In this document: piece after piece, positions 51,539 through 64,000 of the stretch
Position numbering within the stretch: position 1 is the stretch's first letter
How the letters are laid out: each line of letters opens with the position of its first letter
From: Argopecten irradians
Taxonomy: Eukaryota; Mollusca; Bivalvia; Pectinida; Pectinidae
Length of the DNA: 64,000 nucleotides
Assembly: GCF_041381155.1 (NCBI RefSeq)
Contig: NC_091147.1
Span: forward strand, 10,996,837-11,060,836
Direction: 5' to 3'
Position numbers and translations under genes: made by a program
Notes under the pieces: model-generated
Seen by the model: only the letters and a program-made list of their open reading frames with translations
Database searches by the model: none
What the model was told of the DNA's origin: nothing

Positions 51539-51783
51539 TATATACCATACTATGTTTTATTTAGATTGTAGTTAGTGATTTCTGTAGCCGCTGATATGTT
51601 TTGGTATTGTCGTTTGTTTCCCGATTTTTCCTGAATTGTTGAAGCTAAGAAACTGTCTTAACTACCGGTTGCATTTAATATCTTTACCAAGGCTAACCTC
51701 GATCATAAATTCGCCCAAGCCTTTTATAACAATACGGAAAATTATGAAAACGATATGTCTGCGACAATTTTCAACATTTAGGG

Positions 51784-52010
51784 TTTGATTTGATTGTTTA
51801 GATTTACGTCCTATTAACAGCCAGGGTCATGTAAGGACGTGCCAGGTTTGTTGGTGGAGGAAAGCCGGAGTATCCGGAGAAAAACCACCGGTCAGCGGTC
51901 ATTACCTGGCAACTGCCCCACATTGGATTCGAACCCGCATCCCAGAGGTGGAGGGCTTGTGGTAATATGTCGGGACATCTTAACCACTCGGCCACCGCGG
52001 CCCCAACAGC
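51784..52010 (-). mobile_element. Full-length tRNA-head SINE with 11-bp target-site duplication
   Basis: The minus strand starts with a tRNA(Ser/Leu)-like head (GCGGTGGCCGAGTGGTTAAG, then GCGGGTTCGAATCC). The body is TTTCTCCGGATACTCCGG, TTTCCTCCACCAACAAACCT, GACCCTGGCTGTTAATAGG, and the tail CAATCAAATCAAACC. Direct repeats AACATTTAGGG at 51,773-51,783 and 52,011-52,021 flank it, so the insertion looks young. Confidence 0.9.
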
Positions 52011-52021
52011 AACATTTAGGG

Positions 52022-53867
52022 GAGAATGACTATACTACAAAGTTTATTATTCATCAGAAAATGGCAAAAAAACACGCTTAATAGACAAAAGGACAGAAAC
52101 ATTAAGTGAACGATTATTAAAGCGTTATTTAGTGTGGGGGAAGAAAAGAGAATTATGCGAGGAAAAGTAAACTGCCCCCTATTTATCGTAACGAAAGTGC
52201 AGGAGCTTCTCCTTATGTAAGTTATGTGAAACAAATTGACCTAAGTCAGCTTTGTACTTAAGTTTGTTTAAATCGGTGCCATTGGTTTACCTGTTACCTG
52301 TTTACTAATATTAGGTACCATTAGCAATTACTGCAGTTTAAGGAGGTGCATCTTGTTCATATCATTCGTTTTTTGTCATCGATAATAGGATAAAGCTTGA
52401 AGCCTAAACTTGTAAACCATATAGGGATTGGATTCGTTTTTAGTAACCATGCTTGTATGGAGCAATTCTCTAAGAATATATTTATGGGGCGCGTTAGCAG
52501 TGTAAAATATAATATTAGTAACAGCATTATCTTATAATAAACTATATAATGGGATCTGAACGTGAAATGTTAAAACTTATTAATATATTCGGTTAATATG
52601 GACTTAATGCTACAGTATAGTCAATAGGAAAGTGCTGAACAGATGAATAAATGTGTATTGGTGCCTTGTTAAATGGTTTGAATTACTAATAATATTTTAA
52701 CTTATCATAATATTTATATTGTACTGTTTGGACATGTCATGGCTATCATAGAATAAACTGTTGACATAGTCTAAGGAAATGTTCTAAACCAACCAATTCT
52801 TATTGGTGGGTAATTTGGTCATTGGACGAAGAAAAGTTCTGTAATTTCATCAGATTGGTTGCATGAACAAAGAGGACCGAAGTGACAATAAAATTAAGAT
52901 AGTAAAATGTAGTGAATAAGAGGCTTTGCTTATGAGATATATCTCTAGGTTTTTAAATACATTCTAAAAGTACCGCCCTTTATAGAATGAATCATAGCAA
53001 TGCAGGTGTTCGTCCTCATCCTAGATACTTGTTTTAACGCATACAACTGTAAGCGAAAAAAAGAAGTGATTTAATAACCAGAAAACTTCAATGAAACCAG
53101 AGTCATCTTAGACATTTTTCGTCAAATTGAATCTTTAATCTTAATGCAGATCTTACAGAAAAAAGTACAGCTCTGTGAGTAAATCCCGGGAATCAACAGC
53201 TTACAAAAGCGTAGTAATGTGTGTCAATGAATGGCCTATCGCTTCCTCAGGTGTAAATACAGATTTATGAATGAGCTATTGGAAACCGAAGGACCGCTTG
53301 CCATATGGCATGCGTATGACATCGACTGACCTTTGGGAGGCACCGAAGGGAGATCTTAATATACATTTGTGATTTAACTGAACAGAGTATCATGTTCTAA
53401 AGAACAGTTTCACCAAATTAAAAATTTTTAAAGAGGCAATAAGATTTTTTTTTCTGTCATAAGGTATGCGTATTATAAATATGTCGTTGTAAATTAGAGA
53501 TATATCAAGCATTTGTGGTCTTTGTCATCAACGCGATGAAATATCTACTTTCACAAAGTGATATGGAAATAATGTTTGCTATTGCCTGTATGTTACACTT
53601 ATATCACTATTATCAAACTACATTTTTTATCATTTTCACATAGAAACCATAACATAGCCTACAGTATAATTGAAGCTATGGTAGAATGAATGACAAATTT
53701 AGTACTGTTGTCCAAATTTCATTCCATCTCCATCAATTGACAACTGAAAGCCATTCCAACGTTTATATTTAAGCTTTAATATGCCTTCTTGGGGAATGTA
53801 TGGTCCCGTTATTTTGCCATGAGTACAGACAAATTGAATAACGCGCGTTAGATAACGCGGGTTTGGG
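52022..53867. other. Intergenic DNA without recognised features
   Basis: AT-rich. No ORF with coding character or repeat recognised. Confidence 0.4.
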
Positions 53868-54075
53868 TTTTATTAGTTTAACATCGTATTAAGAGCCAGG
53901 GTCATGTAAGGACGTGCCAGGTTTGTTGGTGGAGGAAAAGCGGAACCCGTAGAAAAAACACCGCCAAGCAGTCAGTACCTGGCAACTACCTCACATGGGA
54001 TTCGAACTCGCGATCCAGAGGTTGGGGGCTTGTGGTAATATGTTGGGACATCTTACCCACTCAGCCACCGCTGAG
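53868..54075 (-). mobile_element. SINE, same family as 51,784-52,010
   Basis: The plus strand shows AGAGCCAGGGTCATGTAAGG, ACGTGCCAGGTTTGTTGGTG, GGATTCGAACTCGCGATCC and CATCTTACCCACTCAGCCAC. Slightly more diverged than the 51.8-kb copy. Confidence 0.85.
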
Positions 54076-56830
54076 AACAACGCCATCTGCATGCCCATAC
54101 GGTAAGGTTACACAGCGGAATGAAAGTAAATGATGTATTCGTTATTTAAACAGGAAAGTGAATTTTGATATATTGCTATCGATGTGAGTGTATATACATT
54201 GTAAGAGAGTATTATTTTTTTATTGTACAATGATTGTGATTCATACATCCATTTTATATTGTAATTTGAAGACGGAGAACATATTACTACACTGAAATAA
54301 AACTTCACTCAAAGGATTTTCTGGTGATGACAAGAATTTATTTCGATAAATATTTAATAATACTGAAACGACTTTCATATTTTGTTTTCGTTTATCTGAT
54401 GGAGTTGTGTAAGCGTTACATATGAATGCATTGTACGTTGTCAATCTGTAATGTCAGTTTTGAATACAGCTTAAATTTTCAAGGTTCATGATTTTATTTA
54501 GCTACGCCGGATTTATTAACTGATTAAGTGGAAATGAAGACATTTCCTCTGTTACTAAATTGACAACATAGTCTGACTTCAATTGTGATAAAAGATAAAA
54601 TATCCGTTGTCGAACAAAAGAAGAAAAATTCATTTGGAATGTGAAAACAAAGCTACACTGTATGTGAAAACAATGCAGGTTATACACATGTAAATGTATT
54701 TTGAAGTTATACATGTGTCATAATTGGGCGAACTTTTTGACATGTTGGTTTTTCTTCAGTTAATCTATTGAACACTTAAGCTTCATGACTTAAGCTGTGA
54801 AAAATTCATTCAAATGGGACATACAAACATGTATGATGCCTTATGAACATTAGTTACAACACAGAATTATGCACTAACACAACTGTTTTTGTGCCTTATC
54901 TACATTTAATTGATGATGTTTCGAAGAAAACTTTCCTGCAGAAATTATCTAACAACACCAGTAACAATGTATATTGAGAGAGTATATACCACAACTTGGC
55001 TTCAAGGTCTGACCGTATGAACTCATTTCACTGCATTGTAGCTGTAAATATATGAATTATAGTGGTACTGCCAAATCCCATTTTCAGCTTTTATTTATAT
55101 TTGTAAAACTAAAAGCTATTCATTGTAAGTTTGAACACGATGGACATGGGTATTACATTATCAAGAGAGTTATAGTGAAGTTAACATTGAGCAGGATATA
55201 GGTCGAAGTCAGTATTATATTTATACCTTTACTACTAGTGATAACAATTAATTTTGACCTTTATAATTGAACAACATATATATTTTTATTAAAAAGTGTT
55301 AGTCTTAATAGTATCTAGACTAGTTCTGACAAGTTCTTATTTCTTCGGACAGTCTTAAGTTGATGTGATGTTCGTTTCAATCTACAAGTGTACTTGAACT
55401 GAAAAAACGAAAAACAAATGTATACTATTACATTCCCTGAACGCGAAGCCTAGTTCCTTCTCACAGACTGATTTGTCACACCGAGTATAAATCAAAACAA
55501 ACAAAAACACGTTTAATATAACCGTAATGTGTTAATAATTTAACAGTCGTCGATGTTTACTTAATGTGGTTTTAATAACATCCATTATAATGAGCACCAT
55601 ATCATTTACGTTACTATCAATGAGTCAATTAGCAGGAGAACAATGGACTTGCACGTATATCAACATCCTAAACAATGTCATGTACCTCAAATATAGCTGT
55701 ATTTAACGATTGAAGACCGGTTCACGAAGGAAACAATGAACATACGAAATTCTATTGTTTCCTTTTTGTAGTTTTCCAGTGTTGTTACTTCCATCTCTTG
55801 TTCTCACAGGTCTTGGAATTCCCACCGGAGTATTTTGTCTCTATCCTATCCCGTTCGTACTAATGCTGATATATTCATCCCGTCACAGAGCTTTCTCCGG
55901 TACAATACAGGTTATGATTTTTCCTCCTCAAATATTTATTTCCCTATAGTGATAAAAATGCTTATAAAATATGGGGACGCATTTCGAGTTAGATCAATGC
56001 CCGGATGCCAAAGTTTACTGTTGAATATTTTATAGTGAGAAAGGTGCCGTCCCGACCAGTCGCAGATTGCTAACGGAATTTTTACATTTTTTGTGAAGAT
56101 AGCGCACGTGCCGTTATCATGTTGATATAACATGACATATCGCACCTTTCTACACTTGGCGAGCTCGCGGCTGTCCTGGTGTAAATAATATATCACTAAC
56201 GAGGATCTGTCTGCTGTCATACCCTGTCATACAGGTACGACATGTGTCCTCACCCCGCTAGGTGTCGCTCTGATCACATCAATTAGTGACAGTCAGCCTG
56301 AATACAGCATTAACATTTCATAAGACAAGGGTTGTAGGAACTGTTGACGGGTTTATCATCAGGGAAATCACCTATTAAGGTTTAAACCAATACTGAATCG
56401 TCTGAAGCTTAAAATATATCCAATTGCGCGTTACACATGCTACCTGTTAAATATCATAGGAAACGAAATGTTTCCGTTGAATCTCTAAGACAATTGCGAA
56501 TAAAAAAAACTTCAACAATATTTAGATATCTGACGGTATCTATGTTTGAATAAATACTTCATCAAGATAATGTAACATTTGAATTATACAAATATAGCTA
56601 TACAAATATACATAAATTACTCTGAAATTCGACAGAGTCCGATATCATGTCTACGTTTTCCTATATTATCTCAAAGTCATGAAGACAAGTATATCGGCTA
56701 CATGTATATGTTTGGCGACTGTGATTCAAAGTAATAAAGACGAGTTGTCTGTTCCTGACGATGTGAGTGGACAGTAATCCGGTATACCAGAGTATACCCT
56801 GATAAAAATACCATCTTTCTATGTGCTGCA
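54076..56830. other. Intergenic DNA; GC-richer patch near 56,030-56,290
   Basis: No gene supported. Around 56,030-56,290 the composition is less AT-rich (GGTGCCGTCCCGACCAGTCG, CTCACCCCGCTAGGTGTCGC), which could mark a regulatory segment. No promoter or exon can be defined. Confidence 0.3.
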
Positions 56831-56844
56831 TGTGTGACCATTTG

Positions 56845-56935
56845 AATAGCTCAGTCGGTATAATATTCAGCTAGTGTTCGGAGGTCCTAGATGAAATCCT
56901 AGTCTGGCCGCTACATCCCCCTCCTGTTACATTAT
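56845..56935 (+). mobile_element. tRNA-derived SINE remnant
   Basis: The A-box-like AATAGCTCAGTCGGTATAAT is followed by a degenerate B box (GGTCCTAGATGAAATCC) and AGTCTGGCCGCTACATCCCC. Confidence 0.55.
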
Positions 56936-59900
56936 ATTAAATTTTACTTCGAAATACTTAATGAAAATTTAGAAACAGTCAGACTATCCCATATGATAAC
57001 GTTTGGGATAATGTATTCACATATATTCCTTCTTGTGTGAGATAGATAACAACAAGACTTGGTGAAAGTAGCGTATACATATTCTTATTGTACAATATGA
57101 AATGCATACTTACGTTCGTGGCTAAAAGGTTTCATATCATTCCATATGTAGAAATATTTGCGACTGCTTATGGAAAAGCGTTTCCAATTTATATTTGTCA
57201 CGAGGTCTACAGCACCAACGTAAATAACGCAAAATTATATTATATCATACTAAATATATTTTAAATAGCTAGCAAATATTCCTGTACTATAAACCCCGTC
57301 CTAGCGACCACCTAAAGTATCAAAACTACTCGCTTCATATAACCACTTTCTGTGTGTCTTCATGGTTATACAGACCGCATTTACTTTGCTTCTTAATGGT
57401 CTATATATTGTGTAACCCTAGCAGAAATAATTTTTTAACATTTTGAATATATTAATTGAAACAGTTATACAAATGATTTTTTATTTATCCAATTTATCAA
57501 AAAAAAGACAATTGTTATATAGATCAGCATGACTCTGATAAGAACCTGCAGTTTTTATGCTACTTTTAATTTACTGCAATCAAAGATAGCAAGAAAACTA
57601 TTGTTGTTGAGATGATCGTGTATCAATGACATACATACAAACAGGATTATCAATTACTCTACAATCCTATTCAGCATTATAAATCAGAAGCACACAGATA
57701 GGGTACACATATTGCTACAGTTAACATGGCATGAACACAACGTCATTTGTCCTAACACAGCTCTACCTACACCTAAATGTTTCAACTCCAGTTACTTTCA
57801 TCAGAGTTTCGCAGTTTTAAGGTTTTTCATTTTCTATCTGTGGTACACTTTGTTCTAAAAGTATATAGCAATATTTAATAGAAGAAATACATGTGTCAAT
57901 GTTTAGAATAATCAATATGACCCACCCTGTGTTCTAGTTTTGTTTAGTAGATTAATTTTGATAAACAAAGGGAATTGCTAATAAATTCATATTGCTTTTT
58001 AAAACGATATACTACATGAAATTTCATTTGAAACAAAATAGTTTCCCATGAGAGTTCGACGAATTAAGCTATAAAATTGCAAGGTTACGTGAACATAATT
58101 TGCATACAAAATAGAATATAATCTTATGAATATTAATCGTTATACATGTAAAAGCTTAGAACATCAGGTTAAATTTTCTAGCCAAATCAATATGATAATG
58201 AATATCTATCCACATATTATTGACATGTAAATTGATCCCATCGGGACTTGTTTCATTTGCTTGATAACATCAACACAGTCTCCAGAAAAATGAAACACCT
58301 GATTTGTACCATTTGCATGTTCTTAATTTTACCCATGTTTATTTAAGTATTGCAACCCACATTTCAAAGTTTTAAAGCGCTTGACATCAAGTATCATGTA
58401 TGAGGGAAAGAGTATTTTAATATAATAAAGTGTATGTCAAAGTTAAGCATTTTTTCTTAACAGCAGTGTTTCATACTGTATTTTAATTTCCATAAATTTA
58501 CAATACTTCTTATGGTTTCTTTTACACCATACCATAATTTCAAACGATTTAAGCAATTGTTGGGAGGACAAAACTGACGTTTCTCAATTATGCAAGGGCT
58601 CGTGTGTTTAAGCCTTGCACTGCATTCAGTTGGCTATTCCGGAGGTATGAATGCTAAATGGACAGCGACAAATTAGTAATAATGAAATTAAAAGTACAAT
58701 TTTACTTATACTTCATTTGAAAACAATTTTATATTAACATCTCGGGACCTTTTGAATCCATAATGAATAAACAAATTCATTCTCGTCAATGACGGAATAG
58801 CCATTTCAACACCCATTCTACGTGATCGCTAGCACGACAATTATGGCGTCACAGTGATAAAGACGTCAAAATAAGCGGATGAGAGTTCATGCACTAATTG
58901 ACGTCAACTGCGTTTCGTCAGAGTACGTTTGCATTGAAAAGTAATTATACTCAAATAAATCTTGGTCAGTTACGCCATTTCAAATATATTTCAAACTATC
59001 ATTGCTACCACGTGTTTTTAATTTGATTGTGTTTTATCTATTCTATAGTGATTATTTTATTTTGTAGGAGATATTTGTACTTAATTTCATTCTTTCATTC
59101 ATTCAGTTCAGAATTTCACGCTGTATTTGTTTTATATTGATAATCTTGATTAGTTTAAGTTTAACTTTGAGTGTGGCTTTTCTAATACAAAAGGGTTGTT
59201 CATATCGTTTGCTTTTAGTATTTATATGGAATATCTTAAGGTCACGTAAGTCTGTTGGATACGAATTACTTCAAATGGTAAATATGGGACAAGGAAGTAA
59301 TTCCAACCGTGCGGGCAAAAAAATTGTCAAATTTTCAAGGCGATCTGCCACTATATCAAGACATACAAAACGAACACGATGACATAAATGGAATATCTTA
59401 CAAACACAACAATTATTTTTAAGTGTTTGTGTATACTTATTAATGCCCAGACAGGAATTCATCCATTGTTGATCATTTTGTTTCTTTTAACAGGCCCAGG
59501 GATGGAGATGGAAACGAGATTGTGTCATAGACTAGTCGGTGAGGGGGTATGTCTCTAGAGTTTGTTGTTCGTTAATAAGTCATCATCTTACACATAAATA
59601 GCTTTTGATTGAAAAGTTAGCGAGGGAACGACCTTATTGATCAACTATAAAGTCACTTAGCATAACTTAAAACAAATGAACTAAGCTTCCGTAGAGAGAA
59701 CATAAATTATTTACAAAAAAACATGTGACAGGTCTCTAGATAAAAAAGGACCACCTCATACAAAAATCGAAAACAGAATATTGATAAGTTTAAGATGTTA
59801 TCTATATATACAGCGTGTTGTCACTCACTTACAATTTTGTATCGCGATGATATTGATGATTTCTCGCTAATCTTGGTTTTTAGAAATTTAATATTATGTA

Positions 59901-60797
59901 GGTGATTTTTGAAATAACTTAATTTACACTCCAGGATAAATACTGGCCGAATACAAGTATTCCGAAACATGGTGTTTTTGTTATAATATTTTTACAATAT
60001 TTAAAAAAAAATTGCCTTCTGTGACTAGAAAATATATATGAAGATCGATATAGGCAAACAGCTGCACGGTACGACCTCATACTTAGACGAATCCAGTATA
60101 CCTGTACACAGAAAACAGAATGCTATATAGCTAGTAGCTGCCAGGACTTGACATGTTGGATTCTGATTCATCATTCAATTAAAATGGTCACTAAATCCAA
60201 AATTGTTTCTACAAGTCTGGTTTTACTGTTATCGTTAACGTTTTTAACGCGAAACACGTCTTCTAAATCATGAAATGGTGTTATCAAGTTTTTGTCTTTG
60301 TCCCCCTCTTCAGTAGCACTACTAAGTAATAATATACCCACATCTGTCTTCTAGATTTGATAATTTTTGTCAGTTTTCCCGATGACATTCTTGTGATTAC
60401 ATTTTGTAGCAAAATAAATGTTTTCAGTGTTAAACGCAAAACGCGAAATAATAAAAGTATGATGATTTTATTTAATTATCTTATTTCATTAATAATGGAT
60501 TTAGTATACATCAAAATGGTTTTCTGTTATTATAAAACATAATAATTTCTACGGTATGGTAATTGATTAGGTTAGAATATGAACTCTACAAAAATGTCTT
60601 CATCAATGTGAATCCAAAGAAAACATTAAATATCAAAATAAAAAAAAGATTTGCGTCTAACTAAATCTAAATGACTAAAAAAATAAGTGCATACAATTCT
60701 GACGATAAAACAGTCAATCGATAACATTACAAAACACACATCTGTATGATACCAAACTTCAAAATAGTTTTAACAATGTTAAACCTCCATAAGATTC
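56936..60797. other. Intergenic DNA downstream of the zinc-finger gene
   Basis: No gene supported. A cluster of ACGTCA-type half sites lies at about 58,785-58,910. AT-rich elsewhere. The 59,137-59,382 ORF shows no family features and is probably chance. Confidence 0.35.
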
Positions 60798-62240
60798 TCA
60801 TAAAATGTAAGTATATCCTGATTTTATGTTACTGCTCTCTGAACACGGCTTGATATCAATGTTTTTCCCAGTGCTTTCTGTTAAAGGAAAGGATTCTTGT
60901 GTCTTTGAGTTTTCCTGACTGCTAGATTCCTTCTGATTATTTTTTGCATTCTTTTCTTCTAGTGCTACGCCTTTCCTAATCATATTGGTTACTGGAAAGT
61001 AAAGTCCTAACTTAACGGACTTTCCACAGCCATGTTTGAGGAATCTTCTCTGACTAGCATACGTAGAGCCACACGTGGAGCATTTGTACGGGTTAGCGGA
61101 GAGTCTGCATCGCTTGTGTTTGGTCTTCACTAGTGTTAACAAGTTCTCATCATTTTCGGAAATACTATTTTGATTTTCGTCGTTGGATTGACTGTTTGAA
61201 TCTTCGTCAGTTTCATTGTCCATATACCGCTGTATGTATGACGCAAACGATTCTTTGACGGACCTTTGTCCGTTTGCCTGACCGGCGTCATTTTGGTCCG
61301 ATGGAAGTATCAAGTCTTCACTTTCAGCATTCGTTTCCATGGAAACGTCATCGTGTAGGTCTTCCTCTTCAATGTCCTCCTGATAAAAATCTGGATTTCT
61401 ACCTAACGGAGGGAATGTCATGTTAAAATTCATCCAGTTAAAAATGCGACTTTGTTGCATGCTTTGTTCTTTGAATTTAAAGTTTTCTGTCTTTTCCGCA
61501 CTTTCATACACCTGCCTGTAAACCATCTCTGGCAAAGTGGTTTCTAACCTCCACTTGGTAAGATTGTGCGATATGCTGTCAATGTGAGGTTTTTTCCTGT
61601 CAAATGCGTCCTCGTAGACGTTCTGTGTAAAAGCTCCATTCTTGGTCATATCCTTTGCATGCACCTTCTGGTGCCGTTCAAGATTACTCTTGTGACTAGT
61701 TGCGTAGGCACAGTGCCGACATCGATAGTCCTTCTGACCACTGTGGACAGTCAGATGTCTTCTTAGTAAAGCTTTCCGACAGAAATTTCTTCCACAGATT
61801 TGACACCGATAGCCACCTCTATGATGAAAAGACACATGCTCTCGGAGTGCAGCCTTTGATCTGAAAACTATTCCACAACATTCTAATGTTTTTGAGCATT
61901 CTTGATGCATGGTGACAATATGTCGCTTGAGGTTATTTTTCCTGTCCGTAACATAAGTACAGTGTGTGCATCGAAGATTTCTCTTTTCATAATCAACGAA
62001 ACGAAAATGTTTTGAACTAGATATGCCCGTGAAGTCTTTCTCTGAGTTGTAGAGTTGAGAGGTTTGTCGAATATATCTGCTAATGTCGTAACTATCATGT
62101 TCACCGTCTGTGGGGGAAAGCGAAGAAACATCAAGTCCCGAGTTATTGGTTTTTATCTTAAACTCCGTGGTATCCAGCGAATCGTCTGAGGAAGGTGCCT
62201 TCGGACTAGTATTTGTTGATTGGTAAATATCATTATACAT
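60798..62240 (-). CDS. C2H2 zinc-finger protein, 480 aa, single coding exon
   Basis: Probable DNA-binding nuclear protein. The single open frame starts MYNDIYQSTNTSPKAPSSDD and ends GYTYIL, TGA at 60,800-60,798. Residues 1-85 are Ser/Thr-rich without domains. ZF1 (C91, C94, H107, H112), ZF2 (only adjacent C121-C122, H135, H139/140), ZF3 (C146, C149, H162, H166) and ZF4 (C174, C177, H190, H194) form one cluster, with linker SGQKDYRC. ZF5 (C387, C390, H403, C405) is C2HC and stands alone near the C-terminus. Between them is a long region with an acidic stretch (DIEEEDLHDDVSMETNAESED, about 289-309) and an Asn/Asp/Ser-rich stretch. Upstream, TATATATTTCAG at 62,250 is a splice acceptor 9 nt before the ATG, so a 5'UTR exon is spliced on. 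I cannot name the orthologue. Confidence 0.9.
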   Translation of the reverse strand: MYNDIYQSTNTSPKAPSSDDSLDTTEFKIKTNNSGLDVSSLSPTDGEHDSYDISRYIRQTSQLYNSEKDFTGISSSKHFRFVDYEKRNLRCTHCTYVTDRKNNLKRHIVTMHQECSKTLECCGIVFRSKAALREHVSFHHRGGYRCQICGRNFCRKALLRRHLTVHSGQKDYRCRHCAYATSHKSNLERHQKVHAKDMTKNGAFTQNVYEDAFDRKKPHIDSISHNLTKWRLETTLPEMVYRQVYESAEKTENFKFKEQSMQQSRIFNWMNFNMTFPPLGRNPDFYQEDIEEEDLHDDVSMETNAESEDLILPSDQNDAGQANGQRSVKESFASYIQRYMDNETDEDSNSQSNDENQNSISENDENLLTLVKTKHKRCRLSANPYKCSTCGSTYASQRRFLKHGCGKSVKLGLYFPVTNMIRKGVALEEKNAKNNQKESSSQENSKTQESFPLTESTGKNIDIKPCSESSNIKSGYTYIL

Positions 62241-62818
62241 ATTGATGATCTGAAATATATATAAAATTCCATATTAAAACAATAATAATGTATCAAAAAT
62301 TATAAGAAGTGGAGTAATTGGTATATAATGTATATATGTAAATATATAGATATTTATTTTTGAAATTTTGTTGAAAATGAAATCCCAAATTGAATCATTT
62401 TATTTTCAGTTTGAACAGTACCCGGTGCTTATAGTATTTACTACTATTTTTCAAGCTTCTGTTTGCAAACTCGAACTTTTTTTAAAAAGGTGTTCTGGTA
62501 TTTTGTAACATTTTAATTGCTCTAATTCCAAATAAAATGATGTTGTGATAGATAGTTATATTCTTATATAATGATAGTCGTCGGTAAATTTTAATCTATG
62601 TTTTTGTACAAGTCATGTTAAAAAATTAAAATAGGTGCTTGTCTCAAAAACCTATGTTTCTTGTGTATCTAAGTGAACTTGTTAGCTCACTGTTTATTAA
62701 AATATTTTATCTAACACGTGCGATGAATTATCATAGATATCATATTATGACCGTGTCTGAATAATTAGTTTCTTGATATAAAATAAAATTATTAAAAAGT
62801 ATAACAAATATTACTTAC

Positions 62819-62880
62819 TTTTAACTCGCGAGAACACGGTCTGCTCCCTGCAAATATCATCTCTTGTATGATTCTGAAAT
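62819..62880 (-). other. Probable 5'UTR exon of the zinc-finger gene
   Basis: The minus strand reads CCGTGTTCTCGCGAGTTAAA, then a strong donor GTAAGTAAT just below 62,819. It would splice to the acceptor at 62,250. The upstream limit of the exon is a guess. Confidence 0.4.
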
Positions 62881-64000
62881 TCCCATACTAGCGTAAAATA
62901 CCGATTGCAGCATAACATAATTGGAGAAAACAGTTGGTCACGTGATATTGAAATAACCAATTGACAACCGTTTTGCTTCAACGGTTTGTCGATAATTTCT
63001 TGAATACGTTTATCCTTTCATTCATAAAACAGCAGATGAGAGAACGGCGACCGTCCATTGTGAAGGGATCTGAATACCAGTAACCATTGTGAGGGGGAGA
63101 AGTAGATTTTTATGAATGAAATCTGTGGGAGAAATTTAAATCGTTAAGGTTTGAATACATGACATCGTAAAATCTACGCTCGAGTAACTACGCCTGTGAC
63201 GTAGTAAGCGAGACATTTAATCCTACCGAGACCTTCACTTTTGGCCTGAACACAATACATATCCGGTATAGGATCACAACGGCTAATTCAAATATACATA
63301 GATGTATATCACACCCTTTATTCATTTTGTGGATGTATTTCGAATGAGCAATATAATTCCCTCTATACAGTTCCCCTCGTAAACGTATTACTGGCAGTTC
63401 TTTATAATGCATAATTAGAACATGGCTTATTTTGTCATTTAAATGTTATTTCACTTTAGGAAATAGACTGATTTGCTTTGTGATATCGACGGTATATATG
63501 ACACGAAAACTACAAGTTAGACATCGCTTTGTCAATTTAATAGATAGAGATGCTCTTTTCAAATCTGTAATTAACATGCATAAACTTTTAAAATAAAATA
63601 AAATTCAAAAACGTACTTTTTTACCTTAAAACACAACACAATTATACATCATAATAACACATAATTCATTGTCGCAGATTTGGGTGTTCCAGCCTTTGTG
63701 TAAATCTAATAATTTACGTTTCTTTATCCGTCCAATGAGAATTGAGAATTTTTCTTTGATAAGAAATGAGATCTGTTTTCTTTCTTTTTGAAATGAAAAT
63801 CAAACACAAACCTGAAACATACAAAAAGAATGTAAAATACAATAAATTGTTTCAGCATTTGTTTTTTTGTACAACACTGACAGCTTCTAAATTACTTTTA
63901 CTCAACCAACAGAGACACAACACATGGTGCACTGTACATGTATAGTACATGAGCCATGGGTACATTTATATTCATTAACATGCTATGATATTCTAGGTGC
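62881..64000. other. Upstream flank of the zinc-finger gene
   Basis: Includes GGTCACGTGAT near 62,938 (E-box CACGTG) and TGTGACGTAGTAAG near 63,196 (CRE-like). No gene seen. The 63,188-63,412 ORF has no recognisable features. Confidence 0.3.

Noticed and set aside
55755-56220. Two short + ORFs and a 94-aa minus ORF
   Set aside because: No family features, splice context or poly(A) signal convincing enough. Kept only as a GC-richer patch.
59137-59382. 81-aa ORF with a hydrophobic start and basic end
   Set aside because: Low-complexity composition, and no splice or poly(A) context supports it.

Overview
The window looks like nuclear DNA of a marine mollusc, most likely a bivalve. It is AT-rich, its genes are interrupted by many small introns, and its interspersed repeats are of types I associate with bivalve genomes (tRNA-head SINEs, hairpin-ended repeats, many small foldback elements). 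That assignment rests on general appearance and is not a database result.

Layout. (1) 124-296 (+): last exon of an arylsulfatase, with its 3'UTR. (2) 6,424-21,533 (-): a complete 14-coding-exon RCBTB1/2 orthologue (RCC1 propeller + BTB + BACK, 530 aa). (3) About 26,598-26,769: a divergent promoter with two ETS-type motifs, shared by RCBTB and (4) APTX (aprataxin; + strand, 26,770-30,999, six exons, 207 aa, without an FHA domain). (5) 36,025-36,279 (+): a small unassigned ORF followed by a poly(A) signal. (6) 36,400-49,884 (-): a complete 14-exon ACOT9-type acyl-CoA thioesterase (434 aa), convergent with APTX. (7) 50-60.8 kb: about 10 kb of intergenic DNA with SINEs and no gene I can support. 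(8) 60,798-62,240 (-): a C2H2 zinc-finger protein of 480 aa with an upstream 5'UTR exon.

The most striking observation is that the large tandem arrays are not placed at random in introns. In RCBTB, an array of about 75 copies of a 46-bp unit consists of the last ~30 nt of exon 4 plus its 5' splice site. An array of about 42 copies of a 70-bp unit consists of the branch-point region, pyrimidine tract, 3' splice site and first ~9 nt of exon 13. Exon 3's 5' splice site is repeated 4-5 times in 53-54 bp units, and exon 8's 3' splice site has decayed tandem copies. In the neighbouring ACOT9 gene a ~960-bp tandem duplication carries the end of exon 13 and its 5' splice site. That makes five splice-site-spanning tandem duplications in two adjacent genes. 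The reading frames imply that only the exon-proximal site of each RCBTB array can give a normal protein.

Other structure: a foldback element whose body is an array of palindromes built on TTCCGATATCGGAA, invaded by a hairpin-ended repeat that has a second copy inside a LINE; a perfect 66-bp inverted repeat with a 1-nt loop; MITE families with paired copies; and a SINE with an intact 11-bp target-site duplication. All exon structures were derived by reading splice sites and phases by eye and comparing with human proteins from memory. No search was run.
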